The translations under genes and the position numbers were made by a program. Under the pieces are notes generated by a model, which ran no database searches, was not told where the DNA came from, and was given only the letters and a program-made list of their open reading frames with translations. From NCBI GenBank assembly GCA_958352885.1, contig CATWQI010000002.1, forward strand, positions 124,001-188,000: 64,000 nt of DNA. Direction: 5' to 3'. Positions 27,880 through 36,487 of this stretch are shown piece after piece. Numbering within the stretch: the first letter of the stretch is position 1; the number at the start of each line of letters is the position of its first letter. This DNA comes from an uncultured Duncaniella sp. (GTDB lineage Bacteria > Bacteroidota > Bacteroidia > Bacteroidales > Muribaculaceae).

Positions 27880-29424
27880 ATGGCAACTCAAGAAGACGTT
27901 TTTAAGAAGATCGTAAGCCATGCCAAGGAATATGGCTTCGTGTTCCAATCAAGCGAAATATACGACGGGCTTTCGGCCGTGTATGACTATGGTCAGAATG
28001 GTGTGGAGCTGAAGAATAATATCAAGCGTTACTGGTGGGATTCAATGACCCTCCTCCATGAGAATATCGTCGGTATTGACTCGGCTATCTTCATGCATCC
28101 TACCATATGGAAAGCTTCCGGACACGTTGATGCGTTCAACGACCCCTTGATTGACAATAAGGATTCCAAGAAACGTTACCGCGCCGATGTTCTCATAGAG
28201 GATCAGATAGCTAAAATCGACGAGAAGATTAACAAGGAGGTTGCCAAGGCTGCAAAACGTTTTGGAGAAAGTTTCGATGCGGAAATGTTCCGCTCTACCA
28301 ACCCCCGCGTCCTTGAGCACAAGGCAAAGCGTGATGCTCTCCACGAACGCTTCTCAAAGGCGATGAACGATGGTGACCTCGACGAGCTCCGCCAGATTAT
28401 CGTTGATGAGGAGATTGTATGTCCTATCTCAGGCACCAAGAACTGGACAGAGGTGCGTCAGTTCAACCTCATGTTCAAGACAGAGATGGGATCGACCGCT
28501 GACGGAGCTATGACTGTGTACCTCCGTCCGGAGACAGCTCAGGGTATTTTTGTCAACTATCTCAATGTGCAGAAGACAGGCCGTATGCGCATACCTTTCG
28601 GTATTGCCCAGATAGGCAAGGCTTTCCGTAATGAAATCGTTGCCCGCCAGTTTATCTTCCGCATGAGGGAGTTTGAGCAGATGGAAATGCAGTTCTTCGT
28701 GCGTCCCGGCTCTGAGATGGAATGGTTCAACAAGTGGAAAGAGTTCCGCCTCCGCTGGCACAAGGCTCTCGGTCTCGGCGATGAGAAGTATCGCTACCAC
28801 GACCATGAGAAGCTCGCCCACTATGCCAATGCGGCTACTGATATAGAGTTCCAGATGCCTTTCGGCTTCAAGGAGGTAGAGGGTATACACTCACGTACTA
28901 ACTTCGACCTCTCGCAGCATGAGAAATTCTCCGGTAAGAAGATTCAGTACTTCGACCCCGAGCTTAACGAGAGCTATACCCCTTACGTCATCGAGACATC
29001 AATCGGTGTCGACCGCATGGTGCTCAGTGTGCTTTGCTCTTCGTACGAGGAGCAGGAACTCGAGGGTGGTGACAAGCGTGTGGTGCTCCATCTTCCTGCT
29101 CCGCTTGCTCCTGTCAAGTGTGCTGTGATGCCTCTCGTGCGCAAGGACGGTCTGCCTGAAAAGGCCCGTGAGATTGTCAACGACCTCAAGTTTGATTTCT
29201 CGACCCACTACGAGGAGAAGGACTCTATCGGCAAGCGCTATCGCCGTCAGGATGCCATAGGCACACCTTTCTGCATAACTGTCGACCATCAGACCCTCGA
29301 GGACAATACCGTAACTCTGCGTGAGCGTGATTCAATGGCGCAGACCCGTGTGAACATTGATGACCTCCACCGCATTATTCATAAGGAGGTGTCTCTCAAT
29401 GCACTCCTCAGAAAGCTCGGTTAA
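27880..29424 (+). CDS. glyQS: Glycyl-tRNA synthetase (homodimeric type)
   Basis: Class II synthetase of the single-chain alpha-2 type, 514 residues. Class II motifs are visible: 'TAQGIFVNYLNVQKTGRMRIPFG', 'KAFRNEIVARQFIFRMREFEQMEMQFF' (motif 2) and 'YVIETSIGVDRMVLSVL' (motif 3). A C-terminal anticodon-binding domain follows from about 390 ('APVKCAVMPLVRKDG'). It has its own promoter and is followed after 34 bp by lemA. Confidence 0.95.
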   Translation: MATQEDVFKKIVSHAKEYGFVFQSSEIYDGLSAVYDYGQNGVELKNNIKRYWWDSMTLLHENIVGIDSAIFMHPTIWKASGHVDAFNDPLIDNKDSKKRYRADVLIEDQIAKIDEKINKEVAKAAKRFGESFDAEMFRSTNPRVLEHKAKRDALHERFSKAMNDGDLDELRQIIVDEEIVCPISGTKNWTEVRQFNLMFKTEMGSTADGAMTVYLRPETAQGIFVNYLNVQKTGRMRIPFGIAQIGKAFRNEIVARQFIFRMREFEQMEMQFFVRPGSEMEWFNKWKEFRLRWHKALGLGDEKYRYHDHEKLAHYANAATDIEFQMPFGFKEVEGIHSRTNFDLSQHEKFSGKKIQYFDPELNESYTPYVIETSIGVDRMVLSVLCSSYEEQELEGGDKRVVLHLPAPLAPVKCAVMPLVRKDGLPEKAREIVNDLKFDFSTHYEEKDSIGKRYRRQDAIGTPFCITVDHQTLEDNTVTLRERDSMAQTRVNIDDLHRIIHKEVSLNALLRKLG

Positions 29425-29458
29425 AACATTGTCTAACAAGTCACACAAACACAGAATT

Positions 29459-30037
29459 ATGAAATACTTCAAATTGCTCGTCCTGCTCGGATGTATGTTG
29501 CCGATGTTCTCGTCCTGCAACTATAATTCACTGGTGGAAAAGAAGCAGAATGTGGAGCAGTCATGGGCGGAGGTGCAGAACCAGTACCAGCGTCGTGCTG
29601 ATCTGATTCCTAATCTTGTCAACACAGTGAAGGGTTATGCCACTCACGAGAGCGCTACACTTGAGAAGGTGACACAGGCACGTGCGGCAGCTACTTCCAT
29701 CAACATCAATGCTGATGACCTCAACGAAGAGACTCTTGCCAAGTTCCAGCAGGCTCAGAACGAGCTGACCGGTGCGCTGAAGTCGCTTTTGGCTGTTTCG
29801 GAGGCTTATCCCGATTTGAAGGCAAATGAGAATTTCCGTGACCTCCAGGTGCAGCTCGAAGGTACAGAGAATCGCATAGCTACCTCCCGTACCCGCTACA
29901 CCCAGGTAGTGGCTGACTATAACACATCCATCAAGAAGTTCCCCACCAATATCTACGCCGGATGGTTCGGATTTGAATCACAGCCCCAGTTCAAGGCTGA
30001 CGAGGCTGCCCAGCGTGCTCCCGAGGTGCAATTCTAA
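29459..30037 (+). CDS. LemA family lipoprotein
   Basis: 192 residues from the ATG at 29459, with a signal peptide ending in the lipobox 'FSSC'. The LemA core is a long helical bundle: 'NSLVEKKQNVEQSWAEVQNQ', 'QRRADLIPNLVNTVKGYATHE', 'ALKSLLAVSEAYPDLKANENF' and 'RIATSRTRYTQVVADYNTSIK'. It ends with 'FPTNIYAGWFGFE', the usual C-terminal motif. LemA proteins are envelope-associated; their biochemical role is unclear. It lies between glyQS and an FKBP lipoprotein gene in the same orientation. Confidence 0.92.
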   Translation: MKYFKLLVLLGCMLPMFSSCNYNSLVEKKQNVEQSWAEVQNQYQRRADLIPNLVNTVKGYATHESATLEKVTQARAAATSININADDLNEETLAKFQQAQNELTGALKSLLAVSEAYPDLKANENFRDLQVQLEGTENRIATSRTRYTQVVADYNTSIKKFPTNIYAGWFGFESQPQFKADEAAQRAPEVQF

Positions 30038-30071
30038 GTATCCGGGGGGAACGAAGAATCATAGAAAATTT

Positions 30072-30629
30072 ATGAACTATACCGTTAAATCATTATTCCT
30101 TTTCTTGTTCGGAGTCGTCGCCCTTACATCATGTACCGACGATGATTCCACATGGGACGAATACAAGGACTGGCGCGAGGCAAACGTGGCATTCTTTGAC
30201 GAGCAGAAGTTTCTGATGACACCTCAGGGAGTCAATTATTATCAGACACTCACTCCGGCATGGAACTCCTCGGCGCAGGTGCTAATCCGTTATCTGAATG
30301 ATCGCACGCTCACAGCGGGCAATCTTACTCCTCTGCTTAACTCTACCGTCGATGTGAAGTACATCGGACGTCTGTATACCGGTGAGGCATTTGACTCGTC
30401 GTATACCCAGGTAGCCTATGGCGACAGTATATACCGCACACAGCCTACCGGCGTGATTCCCGGCTGGCAGGTGGCTCTCATGAACATGCATGTCGGGGAC
30501 AGTGTGGAGATTGTGGTGCCTTACAACATGGCTTACGGGGCTTCGGGCTCCGGCATCATCCCACCTTATTCCACTCTGCTGTTTAATATCAAATTGGTGG
30601 ACATCCCGTTTTACGAGACACGTCCCTGA
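30072..30629 (+). CDS. FKBP-type peptidyl-prolyl isomerase lipoprotein
   Basis: 185 residues with signal peptide and lipobox 'LTSC', an acidic linker of about 70 residues, then an FKBP domain: 'DVKYIGRLYTGEAFDSSY', 'GVIPGWQVALMNMHVGDSVEIVVPYNMAYG' and 'IIPPYSTLLFNIKLVDI'. These contain the usual hydrophobic active-site residues, including the Trp and Tyr of the pocket. It probably helps fold exported proteins. It is 34 bp after lemA and 35 bp before tgt. Confidence 0.9.
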   Translation: MNYTVKSLFLFLFGVVALTSCTDDDSTWDEYKDWREANVAFFDEQKFLMTPQGVNYYQTLTPAWNSSAQVLIRYLNDRTLTAGNLTPLLNSTVDVKYIGRLYTGEAFDSSYTQVAYGDSIYRTQPTGVIPGWQVALMNMHVGDSVEIVVPYNMAYGASGSGIIPPYSTLLFNIKLVDIPFYETRP

Positions 30630-30664
30630 TACCGGTAATCAAAGCATAGAAGGCAGCATTAGTA

Positions 30665-31795
30665 ATGGATTTCCAACTTCAAGCTATATCTCCCGGCTCG
30701 GATGCCCGTGCCGGGCTCATCACTACCGACCATGGCACCATCGAGACCCCGATATTCATGCCCGTGGGTACGCTCGGCAGTGTCAAGGCTGTGCATCAGC
30801 ATGAGTTGCGTGATGACATCAAGGCTCAGATAATACTCGGCAACACTTACCACCTGTATCTTCGTCCAGGTATCGATATCCTTGAGAAAGCGGGCGGACT
30901 GCATAAGTTTAACGGCTGGGAAAAGCCGATACTGACCGATAGCGGAGGATTTCAGGTGTTTTCACTTTCTTCCAACCGCAAACTTACGGAGGAGGGTGCG
31001 CATTTCCGTTCCCATATCGACGGGTCAAAGCATCTTTTCACCCCTGAGAGTGTGGTGGATATTGAACGTTCCATCGGGGCGGACATAATGATGGCACTCG
31101 ACGAATGTCCTCCGGGTACGGCGGATTACTCATATGCGCGCAAGTCGCTTGATCTGACGCAGCGTTGGCTGAAACGTGGATGGAAACGCTACAAGGAGAC
31201 AGAGGGGAAATACGGTTACAGCCAGGCATATTTCCCGATAGTCCAAGGTGTTGTTTATCCTGAATTACGCCGTGAGGCCGCCAAGTTTGTCGCTGATCTC
31301 GGTGCCGACGGCAATGCCATTGGCGGACTTGCCGTAGGTGAGCCTACCGAGGTCATGTATGAGATGATTGAGGTGGTCAACGAGATTCTTCCTGCTGACC
31401 GCCCACGCTATCTGATGGGTGTGGGAACGCCTGCCAATATTCTTGAAGCGATAGACCGTGGAGTGGACATGATGGACTGTGTGATGCCTACACGCAACGG
31501 TCGCAACGGCATGCTGTTTACCCGTCACGGTATCATGAATATGCGAAACCGCAAGTGGGCTGATGATTTTTCTCCGATACAGGAGGATGGTCCCAGCTAC
31601 GTAGACCATGTGTATACCAAAGCCTATCTCCGCCACCTGTTCATTGCCGACGAAATACTTGCAATGCAGATAGCGTCGATACATAATCTCGCTTTCTATC
31701 TGTGGCTTGTAGGTGAGGCGCGCCGCCACATCATTGCCGGTGATTTCAAAGCGTGGAAAACGGAGATGGTGGAATGTGTCACCCGACGTTTATGA
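30665..31795 (+). CDS. tgt: tRNA-guanine transglycosylase, lacking the usual zinc cysteines
   Basis: Exchanges guanine 34 for preQ1/queuine in tRNAs for Asp, Asn, His and Tyr. Catalytic features are intact: 'PVGTLGSVKAV', 'LTDSGGFQVFSL' (nucleophile Asp region), 'DECPP' and 'GLAVGEP'; 'MDCVMPTRNGRNG' carries the second catalytic Asp. The canonical C-terminal zinc site CxCxxC...H is not present: the aligned segment reads 'GPSYVDHVYTKAYLRH', with Gly, Ser and Asp in place of the three cysteines, although 'SIHNLAFY' keeps the His. The length (376) is normal. Its stop overlaps the next gene as ATGA. Confidence 0.95.
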   Translation: MDFQLQAISPGSDARAGLITTDHGTIETPIFMPVGTLGSVKAVHQHELRDDIKAQIILGNTYHLYLRPGIDILEKAGGLHKFNGWEKPILTDSGGFQVFSLSSNRKLTEEGAHFRSHIDGSKHLFTPESVVDIERSIGADIMMALDECPPGTADYSYARKSLDLTQRWLKRGWKRYKETEGKYGYSQAYFPIVQGVVYPELRREAAKFVADLGADGNAIGGLAVGEPTEVMYEMIEVVNEILPADRPRYLMGVGTPANILEAIDRGVDMMDCVMPTRNGRNGMLFTRHGIMNMRNRKWADDFSPIQEDGPSYVDHVYTKAYLRHLFIADEILAMQIASIHNLAFYLWLVGEARRHIIAGDFKAWKTEMVECVTRRL

Positions 31796-32862
31796 AGATA
31801 CTCGACTGGTATATTATAAAGAAGTTCCTTGGAACCTACGTGTTTGCGATTGCCTTGATTCTGGCAATCACAATTATGTTTGATATCAATGAGAAGCTTG
31901 ACGCCTTCCTGAAAGCTCCGCTCAAGGCTACAATATTTGATTACTTCCTCAACTTCCTGCCTTACTTTGCCAATCAGTTCAGCCCGTTGTTCACTTTTAT
32001 TGCGGTGATATTCTTCACCTCCAAGCTGGCTGATAATTCAGAAATAATAGCCATGCTGTCGACAGGCATGAGCTATCGCCGTCTGTTGCGCCCATACATG
32101 GTGAGTGCCACGGTTATTGCAATAGCCACCTATCTTCTGAGTGCCTATATCATCCCTCCCGCCAATGTGAAGCGTATTGACTATACGAACACATATGTGA
32201 AGAATAAGCGAGTGGATTACGGTACCAATATACAGCTTCAGGTGGCAAAGGGGGAGATTGCATATATGTCCCGTTATGACAACATACAGAAGACCGGCTA
32301 TAAATTCTCGCTGGAATCGTTTGAGGATAAGAAGCTTGTGTCGCGTCTGACGGCCCAGTCCATACGGTGGGACACTTTGCATAACTGGACCGTGCGTGAC
32401 TATATGATACGTGATTTTGACGGTCAGCGTGAAAAGATACGACGCGGCAACCGTCTGGATACCGTGATACCAATCGAGCCTCGAGACTTCCTGATTTCCA
32501 AGAATGACCATGAGACCATGACTTCACCTGACCTTCGTGAGTATATATCGAGGCAGAAAGAGAGAGGTGTGGCGAACATCAAGTCGTTTGAGATTGAGAA
32601 CCACCGGCGTTATGCCATGACTGCGGCGGCATTTATCCTTACAGTCATCGGAATGTCTCTGTCCTCGCGTAAGGTAAAAGGTGGCATGGGAGTGAATATC
32701 GGTGTGGGATTGGTGCTGAGCTTCAGCTATATCCTGTTTATGACGGTTACATCGACTTTTGCCGTGTCGGGTTACACATCTCCGATGGTGGCGATGTGGA
32801 TTCCCAACATACTGTATTCAATCATTGCGGTGGTGCTCTATTACAAGGCTTCCCACCAGTAG
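31792..32862 (+). CDS. LptF/LptG-family LPS-export permease
   Basis: 356 residues, the normal family size, with 'LDWYIIKKFLGTYVFAIALI' as the first membrane helix, further segments near 50-75 and 95-118, a periplasmic beta domain, and three C-terminal segments (about 270-290, 300-322, 330-350) containing 'GMSLSSRKVKGGMGVNIGVGL'. It is the natural partner of the large permease at 22562-24586 in an LptB2FG complex; which is F and which is G cannot be settled here. The ATG at 31792 overlaps the tgt stop by four bases, indicating coupled translation. Confidence 0.88.
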   Translation: MKILDWYIIKKFLGTYVFAIALILAITIMFDINEKLDAFLKAPLKATIFDYFLNFLPYFANQFSPLFTFIAVIFFTSKLADNSEIIAMLSTGMSYRRLLRPYMVSATVIAIATYLLSAYIIPPANVKRIDYTNTYVKNKRVDYGTNIQLQVAKGEIAYMSRYDNIQKTGYKFSLESFEDKKLVSRLTAQSIRWDTLHNWTVRDYMIRDFDGQREKIRRGNRLDTVIPIEPRDFLISKNDHETMTSPDLREYISRQKERGVANIKSFEIENHRRYAMTAAAFILTVIGMSLSSRKVKGGMGVNIGVGLVLSFSYILFMTVTSTFAVSGYTSPMVAMWIPNILYSIIAVVLYYKASHQ

Positions 32863-32881
32863 TAATGCATAGAGACTAAAG

Positions 32882-32928
32882 AGAGCAGCGAGGATAGGGG
32901 GTGACACCCTTCCTCGCTGCTCTTTTAT
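32882..32928. terminator. Bidirectional terminator between convergent genes
   Basis: A perfect 12-bp stem (32882-32893 with 32912-32923), then TTTT on the plus strand. It closes the tgt-permease unit and, read backwards, also the Asn/Gly-rich gene. Confidence 0.8.
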
Positions 32929-32939
32929 TAGGGATGGCT

Positions 32940-34115
32940 TTAGAGTCCGAATGTTAGTGTGGTGATGTAGCGGAGAGCTCCGCCAGCCACATTGCCAGCT
33001 CCGAATGTCAGAGTGATATAGCCTTGGTTTCCGCCAAACCAAGTGGCGCCAATCTGCCCTGAGCTGTTTACTGCAACCGGTGCGCCGTAGAGCGCCACAA
33101 GGTTGTTATAGACGGCATTGTATCGCGTCATGTCATAGTACGGAGTAGCGTAATAAAAGCGTGAAGCGTCAAGTCCGTTTGCTCCGTAGTAAAGTGCTGC
33201 ATCGGTCCAGATATAGTTAAGTTCGTTCACGTTGCGGAGGTACACTACGTCATTGCCGTATCCGTCCACGGTATAGCCGGAATTATACAGATAGTCAAGC
33301 GACAGGCCAATGCCGGTGCCGAAAGTGATACCGAGTATGCCTCGGATGGCTGGTATTCCCCTTGCCGGACGCCAGCGTGGAGGTGGGGTCGGGCGATAGT
33401 GCGGACGGTACATGTTGGGGCGGTAGGGACGTGCCGGCGGGGCAAGATGAGTGGGTCTTTGTCCTTGCGGGCGGCTGCCGATTACAGGGCGGTTGCTTGC
33501 TCCGGGGCGATGGTTGCCATTGTTCCAATTATTACCGTTCCCGGGCTTGTGGTTATTGTTGCCGTTACCGACACCAGGTCTGTTGCCGTTTCCGGGCTTG
33601 TGGTTGTTGTTGCCGTTACCGACACCGGGCCTGTTGCCGTTCCCGGGCTTGTGGTTGTTATTGCCGTTTCCAACACCGGGTCTGTTTCCTGAGCCCGGCT
33701 TGCTGTTGTTGTTGCCGTTACCGACACCGGGTCTGTTTCCTGAGCCCGGCTTGCTGTTGTTATTGCCGTTTCCAACACCGGGTCTGTTACCGTTTCCGGG
33801 AACGATATCAGGACGATGGTTGCCGTTATTGCCGTTGTTTATTACGTGATTCTTATTATCGTTGTTATTGTTCGGTCGAGCACCTGGGCGACCGCTACTG
33901 TTGCCTCGGTTATTGTTGGTGTTAGTCGGACGTGTGGCACCTGGGCGAGTGCTGCTGTGGTTGCCACGATTTGAGTTAGAGTTGCCGTTGGAACGGGTAG
34001 TGGTCCGTTCCCGACCTCCATTATTGGCACCTCCATGACGCTGTGCGCATATGACAGGAGTGGACAATGCTCCACAAAGCATCGCAATTGAGAAGATGCG
34101 GGTAAGTCGTTTCAT
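32940..34115 (-). CDS. Exported Asn/Gly/Pro-rich repeat protein
   Basis: The start at 34115 opens a signal peptide ('RLTRIFSIAMLCGALSTPVICAQ'); an ATG four codons earlier is also possible. About 220 residues of very low complexity (Asn, Gly, Pro, Arg, His) follow, including five copies of a 17-residue unit GNRPGVGNGNNN(S/H)KPG(S/N). Then comes a Pro/Arg/Tyr-rich stretch ('RPNMYRPHYRPTPPPRWRP') and a folded C-terminal domain of about 135 residues ending in 'GYITLTFGAGNVAGGALRYITTLTFGL', which looks like membrane or surface beta structure. I do not recognise the family. A surface or cell-wall-associated role is plausible. Confidence 0.7.
   Translation of the reverse strand: MKRLTRIFSIAMLCGALSTPVICAQRHGGANNGGRERTTTRSNGNSNSNRGNHSSTRPGATRPTNTNNNRGNSSGRPGARPNNNNDNKNHVINNGNNGNHRPDIVPGNGNRPGVGNGNNNSKPGSGNRPGVGNGNNNSKPGSGNRPGVGNGNNNHKPGNGNRPGVGNGNNNHKPGNGNRPGVGNGNNNHKPGNGNNWNNGNHRPGASNRPVIGSRPQGQRPTHLAPPARPYRPNMYRPHYRPTPPPRWRPARGIPAIRGILGITFGTGIGLSLDYLYNSGYTVDGYGNDVVYLRNVNELNYIWTDAALYYGANGLDASRFYYATPYYDMTRYNAVYNNLVALYGAPVAVNSSGQIGATWFGGNQGYITLTFGAGNVAGGALRYITTLTFGL
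33537..33791 (-). repeat. Five tandem 51-bp repeats inside the Asn/Gly-rich gene
   Basis: Five in-frame copies of a 51-bp unit encode residues 113-197 (numbered from the ATG at 34127). Copies differ at a few codons (Ser/His at one position and Ser/Asn at the last), and neighbouring copies are nearly identical. The unit length preserves frame, so copy number can change without disrupting the gene. Confidence 0.9.
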
Positions 34116-34127
34116 AGTTGCAGTCAT

Positions 34128-34527
34128 TTCGTTTGTCGGTTAAGTTAGCGGCGTTTGTTTCTTTAGGGTAAGGCTGTCCCGGTCAGGTTCAGCTTATAAT
34201 ATATAAGAGTGTTTTGAAATGATAAAGTTTAGTCCGTTTGGTCAATCTATTCGGATTTAACTCTTTTTGAGGATTCGTGTTTGGTAAATCAGAACCGGCA
34301 GAATGGCACGTGATGGCTGTGTAATCGCATAAACGTACCGATACTGTAAGAAAATAGCGGCGAGCCATGCCCATAGCCTCGGAGGGAGGGGGAAGAGCAA
34401 TGTCTCGCCGCCTGTGAGATAAGATTATATACTTGAAGCGGTCAGGTCCTTTCATTGAGGACAATTATTTCGAATCTGGGCGACAGAGAGCATAACATTT
34501 GCCTCAGACTTACTACAAGTGAGACCG
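34128..34527. other. Gene-free interval between the repeat protein and thiL
   Basis: About 400 bp. An open frame of 91 codons on the minus strand (34189-34464) has no protein-like composition and no recognisable motif, so I do not call it a gene. No TAnnTTTG box, riboswitch or strong hairpin was seen; a weak gtcct/aggac stem near 34441-34460 could be the end of the thiL transcript. Confidence 0.5.
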
Positions 34528-35559
34528 TCAGCCTTCTGTCTGTTCGGCAAGCGGATTCCATCCCTGTGCCCGGAGGGGAATCTCGTTGCCGTCACGGGTA
34601 ATCATGGCGCAACCGAGCGAGGGTTTGGTTATGTGCCCGATTAGCTTCACACCTGGCAATTTCTCTATTGCCTCATGATAGTGGAGAGGCACGGTGAACA
34701 GCAGTTCATAATCTTCACCGCCGTTGAGTGCGGCTGTGACAAGATTCATGCCAAGCTCTTCAGCCATTATGGCAGTCTGATAGTCGATAGGTATGCGGTC
34801 CTCGTAGATTCGACATCCAGTGTCGCTCTGCTTGCATATATGCAACAGTTCGGAGCTCAGTCCGTCGCTGATGTCCATCATAGCTGTGGGAACTATTCCT
34901 GCTTTGGCGAGTTCCTCTATGATGTCACGGCGAGCTTCAGGCTTAAGCTGGCGTTCCACGAGGTATTCTTTGCCTTGGAACTTAGGCACGAAGTCCTTCT
35001 GTCCGGCAGATGCTACTTTTTCTCTTTCAAGCAGCTGTAATCCCATGTAGGCTGCGCCGAGGTCGCCGGATACGCATATCAGGTCGGTGTCCTTGGCTCC
35101 GCCACGTGTCACCACCTTGTCGGAAGGAGCTTCGCCGATGCATGTTATGGATATTACAAGTCCCTGTCGTGAGGATGTGGTATCACCCCCTACAAGGTCA
35201 ACTCCGTAAATCTCGCATGCCAGACGTATCCCGGCAAACAGTTCCTCGATGTGCTCCACTGTGAAGCGTTTGGATATGCCGAGCGACACTGTGATTTGTT
35301 TCGGGGTGCCGTTCATGGCATATACATCCGAAAAATTCACTATCGCTGACTTGTAGCCAAGATGTTTGAGCGGCACATACGTGAGGTCAAAGTGGACACC
35401 TTCAAGTAGGAGGTCGGTAGTGACAAGTATGTCAGTGTCGCGGTTTCGGAGCACTGCGCAGTCGTCGCCCACACCTTTTACTGTAGAGGCGTTGACCGGT
35501 TTCAGCCCCTCTGTGAGGCGGTCAATCAGACCAAATTCTCCTAATTCGGAAATTTCCAT
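34528..35559 (-). CDS. thiL: Thiamine-monophosphate kinase
   Basis: Phosphorylates thiamine-P to thiamine-PP. The 343-residue protein shows the family's opening 'LGEFGLIDRLT', then 'GVGDDCAVL', 'TTDLLLEGVHFDL', 'NFSDVYAMNGTP', 'GGDTTSS' and 'MMDISDGLSSEL', whose aspartates bind Mg-ATP. It is the last gene of sppA-lpxK-punA-thiL, 27 bp after punA. Confidence 0.95.
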   Translation of the reverse strand: MEISELGEFGLIDRLTEGLKPVNASTVKGVGDDCAVLRNRDTDILVTTDLLLEGVHFDLTYVPLKHLGYKSAIVNFSDVYAMNGTPKQITVSLGISKRFTVEHIEELFAGIRLACEIYGVDLVGGDTTSSRQGLVISITCIGEAPSDKVVTRGGAKDTDLICVSGDLGAAYMGLQLLEREKVASAGQKDFVPKFQGKEYLVERQLKPEARRDIIEELAKAGIVPTAMMDISDGLSSELLHICKQSDTGCRIYEDRIPIDYQTAIMAEELGMNLVTAALNGGEDYELLFTVPLHYHEAIEKLPGVKLIGHITKPSLGCAMITRDGNEIPLRAQGWNPLAEQTEG

Positions 35560-35586
35560 GAGCAGTGGATTAAACTGTGGGGTGTA

Positions 35587-36399
35587 TCAGCACCTGTTTA
35601 CAAGTTCTTTCATGATTTCAAGACATTTCGGCTGTGCGATGAGCGCTGCCTGCTGCACCTCTTCGTGGGTGGGCACCTGTGTAACGTCTTTGCCGCCAAG
35701 GTCAGTGATAACAGATATGCCGAACACACGCATGCCGGCATGATTTGCCACGATGACTTCAGGAACGGTTGACATGCCCACGCAGTCACCGCCGATTACA
35801 CGGTAGAATTCATACTCAGCCGGAGTCTCGAAAGTCGGACCGGTAACACCGACATATACACCGTGCATTAGGCGTATCCCCTTCTCGTCAGCGATTTTGT
35901 CGGCTATTGCCATCAGTTCCTTATCATAGGCGTTGGTCATGGCGGGGAAGCGTGTCCCGAGTTCATTGTAATTCTTTCCACGCAGAGGATGCTCAGGGAA
36001 AAGGTTGATATGGTCGGTGATAGTCATTACGTCTCCTACGACAAATTCCTTGTTCATGCCGCCGGAAGCATTGGATACGAAGAGGATTTCGACTCCAAGT
36101 GCCTTGAAAACGCGCACTGGGAAGGTAACCTGCTTCATATCATACCCTTCATAATAATGGAATCGACCCTGCATTGCGATGACATTCTTGTTGCCGAGGC
36201 GTCCGAATATCAGGTTCCCGCTATGTCCTTCCACTGTCGAGATGGGGAAGTTGGGAATTTCGCTGTAAGGGATATAGATTTTTTCCTCCATGTGGTCAAC
36301 TATCGGACCGAGACCAGTCCCGAGGATTATGGCGATTTTAGGCATTTCTGACACTTTGGTGCGCAGAAAGTCGGCTGTTTCTTTGATTTTTTCCAACAT
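35587..36399 (-). CDS. punA: Purine nucleoside phosphorylase (trimeric type)
   Basis: Splits inosine and guanosine nucleosides with phosphate. 270 residues, with 'IAIILGTGLGPIVDHM', the phosphate-loop motif 'TVEGHSGNLIFG', 'QGRFHYYEGYDM', 'FVSNASGGMN' and the base-binding 'GPTFETPAEYEF', then 'VGMSTVPEVIVANHAGM'. This is the high-molecular-mass class I (PNP/MTAP) family. It stands in the sppA-lpxK-punA-thiL operon. Confidence 0.95.
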   Translation of the reverse strand: MLEKIKETADFLRTKVSEMPKIAIILGTGLGPIVDHMEEKIYIPYSEIPNFPISTVEGHSGNLIFGRLGNKNVIAMQGRFHYYEGYDMKQVTFPVRVFKALGVEILFVSNASGGMNKEFVVGDVMTITDHINLFPEHPLRGKNYNELGTRFPAMTNAYDKELMAIADKIADEKGIRLMHGVYVGVTGPTFETPAEYEFYRVIGGDCVGMSTVPEVIVANHAGMRVFGISVITDLGGKDVTQVPTHEEVQQAALIAQPKCLEIMKELVNRC

Positions 36400-36487
36400 G
36401 ATTTTTACGGTATTGATGATTATTGAATTTCACCATGCACAGGTGGTGATACAGATGCTATGTCCCGGGATAAATGGGGGCATCGCA

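Noticed and set aside
33362..33925. Cys/Arg/Tyr-rich open frame on the plus strand opposite the Asn/Gly repeats
   Set aside because: It is a translation of the complement of the tandem repeat; the minus frame has a signal peptide and a folded C-terminal domain.
34189..34464. 91-codon minus-strand open frame in the gap before thiL
   Set aside because: No ribosome site, signal peptide, motif or biased composition; likely chance.
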